The position numbers and the translations under genes are program-made. The notes under the pieces are model-generated. The model was not told where the DNA came from and searched no databases. It worked only from the letters and a program-made list of their open reading frames with translations. Shown piece after piece: positions 59,101 through 64,000 of a stretch of 64,000 bases of DNA. The DNA lies in the NCBI GenBank assembly GCA_037783545.1, contig JBBELK010000067.1, positions 434,001-498,000 on the forward strand. The letters are read 5' to 3'. Each line of letters begins with the position of its first letter. Within the stretch, counting starts at the first letter, position 1. This stretch comes from Henricia sp. BOLD:AAB3569 (taxonomy: Eukaryota; Echinodermata; Asteroidea; Spinulosida; Echinasteridae).

Positions 59101-61407
59101 TCTCTTTCAAGCTAGGTGGATGAAACTGTTTGTTCAAGAAGAGTTCCAATACGATTACCCGACTGTTTATATCTTAGTGTGACGTGAGTTTGGTTGGCGG
59201 ATCGTATGGGCGACGAATTTTTGACGTTGTTTGTTGATGTACGTGATCAGATCACTCGTGTTGCAAAGGTTGAGGATGCGCTCGTTGGTCAGGACTAGAC
59301 GGAAGTCGTGCTCGTGCTCGTTGCGTCGCTAACCCTCCTTGAATCATGCGACGTAGAAATTGCATGTGCGTGCTGTTAAGTTTGCATGTTTGTTTGCTGG
59401 TTATAGCGTCCAGGTTTGACTTGCATACATGTATGTGAGACGACTCCGGCTGCAACATGATAAAGGTCTATAGGGTACTAAAGTGAAAACTTGTCTGTTG
59501 CCAAAGGGTCTACAGTACTCGGTAAAGACTAAAATCAATAAAGTGTTTCCCTGGGCTTTAGCAATAGAAATTTCCGATAATCAGTGAGCGTTTAGACTTA
59601 GTTATACATGTACCAGCAACTGATGTCACGCTATGGTAGACTCGTTTCTGCTGAGTGTGATTACCGTTTCAGAAATGCTTCAGTACTGTTAATCAATCTA
59701 GTAGAAACGGCTTTCAACAGTTATATGCCAATGCATAAACCCTGCTCGAAGAAGGTTTTACCACTGTGCACAACGGTATTTTCGCAGTTGAAATGGCCGA
59801 TAATACTCTTTTTCATAGGGCAGTGACATCATTTTATTAGGGCAGGCTAAAAGAACTAGGGGTTGATGTCAAGTTTCCTGGGAAAAAAATTCATATACAT
59901 GTACGTGTTCGTCAGTTGAGACTCCATGCACTATTAAAGTCTATAGACTGCCAAAGTGAATACATCTTCTTTTGTTGGTTGCCTAGGCAATGCATAGTTC
60001 CGAGTTTGCCTAGTTAGCGCCGCCCCCTTGGATATTGTTGCTATGGCTCACACGCTATCGTCAAAATGTCGTCACACACTGCACAAAGCAATGGGACTTT
60101 CAACGGAAAGCACAGATTCATTGGAGAAAACTCAAAGGTATTCATGTTTCAGGGTCGACAGTTATCTTAGAACACACTGAGTAAAGGGCCAGTAATACAG
60201 GGATGTCATATAATGACATACGTGCTTTCGTACCTTTGAACAACGAAACGACCGGCCTTGAAACCAAATTTTCACCCGGATCGTCGCATACAACACTGTA
60301 CAAATTATATGGGGCCGGCAGAACATATCGCGTGATCATGTTGTTGTGAGACAGTGCACTTTTACCTATGTGGGTGATGTCTGCTAGCTCTGTTGTGATT
60401 GGTCGGCGGGTTCGGTTGATTGACAGGTCGGAACTATGCATTGGCTCTAAACTAAAAATCACTGGAATATGTCCCTGTGCTTTGCAATGGTACTTTTTCC
60501 TACGGCCATGATAGTTTAGAGCAAATTGCCATGGCAACCCACGTCACACTTCGGCTGTCTATAGAGTATGACATAAAAATCTAAAGTAAATTTGTGTTTA
60601 TCACCAATTTTACATTTTCTAGACTAATTATTTTGTCATATTGTGACAAATTAATGATGAACGTGTATGGAATTTATACTGTTTACTGCTGTCAGAGGGT
60701 TGAGAATGAAACTAAATTTATCGTGATCTTTGAATTGTTTCTTTCCAGAGGAGCTAGCAACCTCTTCAGCGCCCCAGCATGCAGGCAATATTGATGTCTT
60801 TAAGCCAAGCTGTGCGATCAGACCATGTCATTCTGATAGTCCTAAACTGGATCCCTCCCAGCTTCAAACATCAGCTAGTCGAATAGCTGCAGCTTTCAGA
60901 CCCATACAGCACGACCGAGGTCACACAGAAACGGACAAACACAAGCAAGTTGTTGAGATCTGGCCACGGCAGACATACCCCGATACTAACACCCACGCTG
61001 GGATTTCTACTGCCTCAAAGATGAACTGGCAATCATTGTACACACAGACTTGCATCCTGCCAGTAAACACACAACAGAGAGCATTCAATGATGACATCCG
61101 ACCCGGTCTCGTGCCTTTCAAACCGATCCCAACCGTTCAGCGTATTCCCACTCCTCCAGTAGCTCTTAATGCATGGAACAGATCACAGTGTGAGCAGACA
61201 GTGCCCTCGCCCACCCTAAGAGGAATCTATCGACCACCGTCTCCAATGCTAGCTAATCCTATGGGTGATTGGCAATACATGTCTATCCAGGACTCTGATA
61301 GTAGCGCTAGGAAAGGAGCTGAACTATTGGTGACGAACTTGGACAATAAAATGTCAAGGGAGGAGTTGAAACAGTGCTTGCTAGCAAAACTCAAGGATCA
61401 CTGCAAG
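45814..61407 (+). CDS. MARF1: MARF1/limkain-b1, first seven coding exons
   Basis: Gene-level entry; 3' part lies beyond the window. Seven phase-consistent exons give 956 residues. Residues 69-90 are strongly basic (KRKKKKGK). About 180-440 is rich in Cys, His, Ser, Pro and Gln without a known fold. The NYN/PIN-like RNase domain spans about 450-603, with candidate metal-binding Asp at 455 (VFWDIEN), 492 (CVCDINK), 549 (SGDINFA) and 555/558 ([10 protein letters not shown]). RRM1 follows ([14 protein letters not shown] ... KISVAYPKN, about 608-685), then an acidic and Pro-rich linker, and the first half of RRM2 ([20 protein letters not shown], from about 928). MARF1 is a ribonuclease needed for mouse oocyte meiosis and retrotransposon silencing; the LOTUS repeats should lie downstream. 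Confidence 0.96.
47362..47741. mobile_element. Family F MITE, copy 3 (perfect 8-bp TSD)
   Basis: Flanked by tttaattt at 47354-47361 and 47742-47749. Same interior as 17587-17998, including cgagcggtctgtgcgtaag. Confidence 0.92.
48810..49020 (+). repeat. tRNA-Leu-like SINE with (aaat)n tail
   Basis: Head tatagccgagcggtctag and box B aggttcgattccgggcc with a long variable arm, body gagcaaggcactcaacc, tail of repeated aaat units at 48988-49019. Confidence 0.82.
49122..49318 (+). CDS. MARF1: MARF1 exon 2 (NYN domain start)
   Basis: Acceptor gctcttttcag; completes Cys, then [20 protein letters not shown] ... [15 protein letters not shown] ... ELNDAQ; donor GTAATG. Near-identical to vertebrate MARF1 here. 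Confidence 0.97.
49958..51425. mobile_element. Family D element (TTAA) with a nested element
   Basis: TTAA at 49954-49957 and 51426-51429; ends aggaacacaccggct and gccggtgtgttcct. 50588-51134 is a second element whose inverse copy is at 62206-62783. Another D copy is at 57190-57978; fragments at 4441 and 48220. Confidence 0.85.
50588..51134 (+). mobile_element. Family E element nested in family D
   Basis: Starts ctgagatctcagggaatttc, includes cggacaacggccagcatta and gattggtccaacagaggcga, ends gttaaaggggcactgttgca. Inverse copy, about 85% alike by eye, at 62206-62783. Confidence 0.75.
51522..51639 (+). CDS. MARF1: MARF1 exon 3
   Basis: Acceptor tgttctgtag; [20 protein letters not shown] then [19 protein letters not shown] plus G; donor [28 protein letters not shown] is conserved in the family. 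Confidence 0.97.
51640..53338 (+). other. MARF1 intron 3: TTAA element and SINE
   Basis: 51795-52331 is an element between TTAA sites (agggccccttattt and complement at ends). 52570-52925 is a SINE. 53190-53310 carries acttgtacaactt simple repeats just before the acceptor. Confidence 0.75.
52570..52925 (+). repeat. tRNA-derived SINE with gcgctatataagaac tail
   Basis: Head gcatggctgagaggtgtagc, box B-like caggtcaaatcccatcc, body gggcaaggcactttgcc, 3' end cagaaagcgcattgagag ... aatgcgctatataagaactg and tattattaat. I associate this 3' end with echinoderm SINEs. Confidence 0.8.
53339..53505 (+). CDS. MARF1: MARF1 exon 4 (NYN domain end)
   Basis: Acceptor gcatacttcag; completes Gly, then [55 protein letters not shown]; donor GTGCGT. 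Confidence 0.97.
53933..53973 (+). repeat. C-rich tract with two A interruptions
   Basis: About 41 bp of C broken by A twice, 58 bp upstream of the MARF1 exon 5 acceptor. Confidence 0.95.
54031..54200 (+). CDS. MARF1: MARF1 exon 5 (RRM1, first part)
   Basis: Acceptor gtaattgcag; [20 protein letters not shown] ... [20 protein letters not shown] ... [13 protein letters not shown] plus AG; donor GTAAAT. LxVYNLPxxxD and [13 protein letters not shown] are conserved. Confidence 0.96.
54413..54662. mobile_element. MITE with cctggggccaatttcat ends
   Basis: cctggggccaatttcatag at the left, ctatgaaattggcccctgg at the right, interior gcttaagcat words. This type is widespread in echinoderm DNA as I recall. 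Half-copies of the gatttc/gcccctgg end occur elsewhere in the window (53080, 30430). Confidence 0.82.
54809..55033. mobile_element. MITE with tactgtaaaagc ends, copy 3 (best preserved)
   Basis: tactgtaaaagccaatattt and the complement of gcttttacagta, TIRs of about 25 bp. Interior attttcgcgggttgttatt. Confidence 0.9.
55034..56083 (+). other. MARF1 intron 5 remainder, nothing assigned
   Basis: AT-rich, then a GC-richer stretch around 55440-55750 without repeat ends I recognise. No extra exon seen. Confidence 0.5.
56084..56313 (+). CDS. MARF1: MARF1 exon 6 (RRM1 end, acidic linker)
   Basis: Acceptor ttgatttgaccag; completes Arg, then [24 protein letters not shown] split by the linker [14 protein letters not shown]; ends CAA plus G; donor [16 protein letters not shown] matches EDVFGNRIIVSF in vertebrates. 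Confidence 0.93.
57190..57978. mobile_element. Family D element, copy 2 (TTAA)
   Basis: TTAA at 57186-57189 and 57979-57982; ends aggaacacaccagct and agccggtgtgtccct. Confidence 0.85.
57761..57837. repeat. Hairpin with about 32-bp arms
   Basis: cgtcgcaaagctgacatagt gacgaatatgca at the left, tgcatattcgtcactatgtc agttttgcgacg at the right, one mismatch, about 13 bp loop. Lies inside family D copy 2. Confidence 0.9.
59946..60559. mobile_element. Family J MITE, long copy with nested element
   Basis: Flanked by TATA at both ends (TA target); gactgccaaagtg and complement of gacagccgaagtg. Compared with the short copy at 32233-32397, 59991-60440 is extra and is bounded by tgcatagttccg and cggaactatgca. 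Confidence 0.82.
60749..61407 (+). CDS. MARF1: MARF1 exon 7 (linker and RRM2 start)
   Basis: Acceptor tttctttccag; completes Glu, then [17 protein letters not shown] and a long polar, Pro-rich linker ending [31 protein letters not shown] in frame; donor GTAAGT. The second RRM's first strand and helix match ADVQVSNIDYRLSRKELQQ of vertebrates. Confidence 0.93.
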
Positions 61408-62205
61408 GTAAGTACCCACACATTTAAAGCACTCAAGCCCCTTTCACACATTCACGGATGAGATGCCGGATGATGCCGGAAGAGCAGTTTCGGCCATCTG
61501 GGGTGATCTGGCATGTCAAAATGCTTTGACGTCGGTCTAAGCACGGCGGGCAGATGGATAACTAGTGTCTCTTCCTGGCAGACTGCGGTCGCTTGCCGGA
61601 GATGTTCTCGGTCTATGTGGGGATGGCACCGGACCGAAGAAGTAATGTTCCGAAAGACAAATTCATTCAGTGCCTTGTAATGGGGCGTACCGTTCATACT
61701 GCTGTGCGAGTGCGTCAAATAACCGGTATTTTGTCTCCAGTAGAAACAGACAGGATAACAAGGCATTACGCACCGCATCGTCCAAAAACCGTTTAATGCT
61801 GGTCAGGGTTCTCCCCAGGTTGTTTGAAAATGTATGGGGGCCCAATTCTGTAAAGACTTGATAACCTGCGAAGCCGGTTACAAGCTTTCGGGTGCATTTA
61901 GAGCTATCCTGGGGTCTTGAAGGGCTTGTTCTGAATTCTTTAAGATTGTTTTTGTGCAGATAAAAAAAATTGTTAAAACAAAAAAATCTTTAAAAGACTA
62001 GGACTAACTGTAATAAAGCATCGATGAGTGCAGATTTAATGAAAAAACTCGAAATTTTTGAGTGAGAATTTTAAAAAAATTTCAGTCTGCCTCATGTTTT
62101 GCACACAAGGTTTGAAGCCATGATCAACTACATGAACATGTACTCAATTCTTTTCCATATCGCGCCCATTCATGTGGCCTTGGCCCACCGCGCCCCATCC
62201 TCTTG

Positions 62206-62783
62206 CAACAGTGCCCCTTTAACGCACTCCCTAACTCCTGCGTACAGTGGCCCTGTTGAAAAAGGCCTCATTTGGCGGTGGGACTAGCGACAGAAATCTT
62301 GTCGCCTCTGCTGGACCAATCAGAACGCTTGCAGTGCATTGTAGCACGTTTGCAGGCATTCAAATGTAACGCGCGCAGATTGTAAACACCGTGCATGCAT
62401 GGGATACATGTACTCGGTAATGCTGGCCGTTGTCCGCGTCAGCGATTGGCTGCTATTTAAAGCATACTGGGGAATCCGTTCCATTACATTCGTCAGCATG
62501 CATCCCTGTTATTAATGTGAACAACTGCGGAGTAAATAAGGTTCGTCGTTTTAAAGTTTGGTAGGAATGGGACAGTCATAAGGAACGGAACCCAATACAA
62601 TTTCTGGAAAGTATAGAAATTGTTTCTTTTCGGCATAACATGACCGAATTGATTAAATTACATCAAATTTACTCGGGCGTGAGTTGGCTCAAGACAACAG
62701 CCGGCTCGCTCCACAGATTTGCGTGTATTTCCTCGGGGTATTGTCACGTCGCTTCGAATAGTGGAAATTCCCTGAGATATCAT
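62206..62783 (-). mobile_element. Family E element, inverse copy
   Basis: Starts gcaacagtgcccctttaacg and ends gaattccctgaga; reverse complement of 50588-51134 with scattered changes and an extra stretch near 62445-62490. Confidence 0.78.
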
Positions 62784-63140
62784 GATGACCGCGCCCTAGG
62801 GCCTACGCCTCAGTCTTCCGGGTTCCCGGTCCATTACCCGCGTGCTGCATGCAGACAGAGTGGCAGCCCGCCCGGCAGGCTTGACGCGACACGGCAGGCT
62901 TGACGCGACACAGCCGCCGCCGGCTGGTCATTGCCGGTAGTTGGTGACCATTCCACACGAAATATTCTCATTTCTCAAATATATTTTTGCACATTATCCA
63001 TGGGAGTTGACGATATTTTCCATAAAAATGACAATCAAGCAAAACACGGTCGCTGCGATGCACGAAAAAACGATCACAAAAAAACGATCACAAAAATTAC
63101 GATCGACAACCCAGCTACATGTATGTCATGTACGTACGTG

Positions 63141-63214
63141 CAGGGGATTTCACGTACAGGGGATTTCACGTGCATGGATTTCACATGCAGGGGATTTCAT
63201 GTGCAGGGAATTCC
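63141..63214 (+). repeat. Minisatellite, 16-bp unit, about 4.5 copies
   Basis: aggggatttcacgtac at 63142, again at 63158, 63174 (one base short), 63189 and a partial at 63205. Confidence 0.85.
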
Positions 63215-64000
63215 CCGTTCAGAGTAAGAGGCCAACTCGTGTTGTAAAACGCATGCTGATTGGCTGATAACAATAATATGACCTGTTGCTAGTAAATTCT
63301 GGCCAATGACGTTCAAGTTAACAAAACGGTGATCGGCATGAGTTGGACTGGTTACCGCCCAACTAAAGCCGGGAATCTTATGGTCCGGAAACCAGACTAG
63401 GCATGTTCGCTGGAACGTGGACCAGCCGGGCCGTCTGTACCGTATCGAGAGCTGTTTTTGGTCGGCCGTACGTGCGAATCAGAATGAATTATTGTTTGCC
63501 ATGAATTCTCTGTGCATGCATGGTTCTTTTATTACGAGAGAAAATTTATGTATGGTAATTTTATTGTATTCTTTAGCAGCACCATGTGTGATATTTTTGA
63601 TTTGTTGTTGTGCGTATCGGGAGCTGAATTTTTTGATCGGCAATTTTTCCTGCGTATCGGGCCGGAATTTCAGCATATCGGACCGATACGCACGTTTGTA
63701 CGTGGGGAGAACCCTGCTGGTGCTTACAGTAACATGCTCTAGGATTGGTGCAATAGATCACCAGCTGATTTCACAAAAAAAGTGTGTAGCTTGCGCGACT
63801 TTTGAAAATAGCATAAATTGCATTAAAATGATGTGTAAGCAGATATGCAGTTGAGTAAGATTTTGTGAAATCAGCTGCAGGCCATAACACCCCACTAATT
63901 AGCCTTTTGAGTGCAAAATTTGCATTTGACTAGCGCCCCGAATTCTTCACTTTCAAATGGAGGTGGAGTTTAGAAAGTCGCATACTACGCTATTGTTGCT

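Larger units (their letters stand above)
56314..60748 (+). other. MARF1 intron 6, transposon-rich
   Basis: 56410-56853 is a MITE (atgggtaattcccaaaatta ends). 57190-57978 is family D copy 2, containing a 77-bp hairpin at 57761-57837. Repeats of gcattttttgcatagtgacg occur near 56950 and 58050. 59946-60559 is family J with a nested element. 58987-59002 is (atca)n. ORFs here are short and unrelated to known proteins. Confidence 0.75.
61408..64000 (+). other. MARF1 intron 7, runs off the window
   Basis: Contains a TIR-like pair gccccctttcacaca region near 61435, a reversed family E copy at 62206-62783, a 16-bp minisatellite at 63141-63214, and otherwise unassigned sequence. The exon completing RRM2 was not found, so the intron extends past 64000. 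Confidence 0.65.

Noticed and set aside
60142-60537. 131-codon minus-strand frame
   Set aside because: Lies within the family J element and its nested insert; no domain recognised and it crosses the element boundary.

Overview
The window is eukaryotic genomic DNA from a marine invertebrate animal. It has short exons with GT-AG introns, dense small inverted-repeat transposons and tRNA-derived SINEs. The protein families are animal-specific and the repeat style (for example a SINE tail ending in a 'gcgctatataagaac' block and the word 'acatgta') looks deuterostome, most like an echinoderm. Hemichordate or amphioxus cannot be excluded from sequence alone.

Three protein-coding loci are supported. 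(1) Plus strand, 2070-8224: the last five exons (about 263 residues) of a GH31 alpha-glucosidase of the acid-glucosidase/maltase type. Immediately upstream, 1-2069 is a 174-bp tandem array in which every unit carries the splice acceptor and first part of the same GH31 exon. (2) Minus strand, 41313-22594: a complete nine-exon nudE gene (NDE1/NDEL1 family, 316 residues) with a consistent splice phase at every junction. (3) Plus strand, 45814-61407: seven 5' coding exons (956 residues) of MARF1/limkain-b1, covering the NYN nuclease domain, the first RRM and the start of the second; the LOTUS-repeat part must lie beyond the window.

NDE1 and MARF1 are divergent neighbours with about 4.5 kb between start codons. 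As I recall, the human orthologues are also head to head at 16p13.11, so this looks like a very old divergent gene pair.

Layout: 1-8.2 kb exon-derived satellite plus GH31 3' end; 8.2-22.6 kb gene-poor and transposon-rich, with a 2.57-kb Mutator-like element that may carry a first exon and a triple nest of elements; 22.6-41.3 kb NDE1 with repeat-filled introns; 41.3-45.8 kb divergent intergenic region with two large palindromes; 45.8-61.4 kb MARF1; 61.4-64 kb MARF1 intron. Most remaining sequence is non-autonomous DNA transposons. Many can be bounded here by terminal inverted repeats, target-site duplications (TTAA, TA, 8 bp, 9 bp) or comparison of filled and empty copies within the window. 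No rRNA, CRISPR array or intact autonomous transposase was seen.
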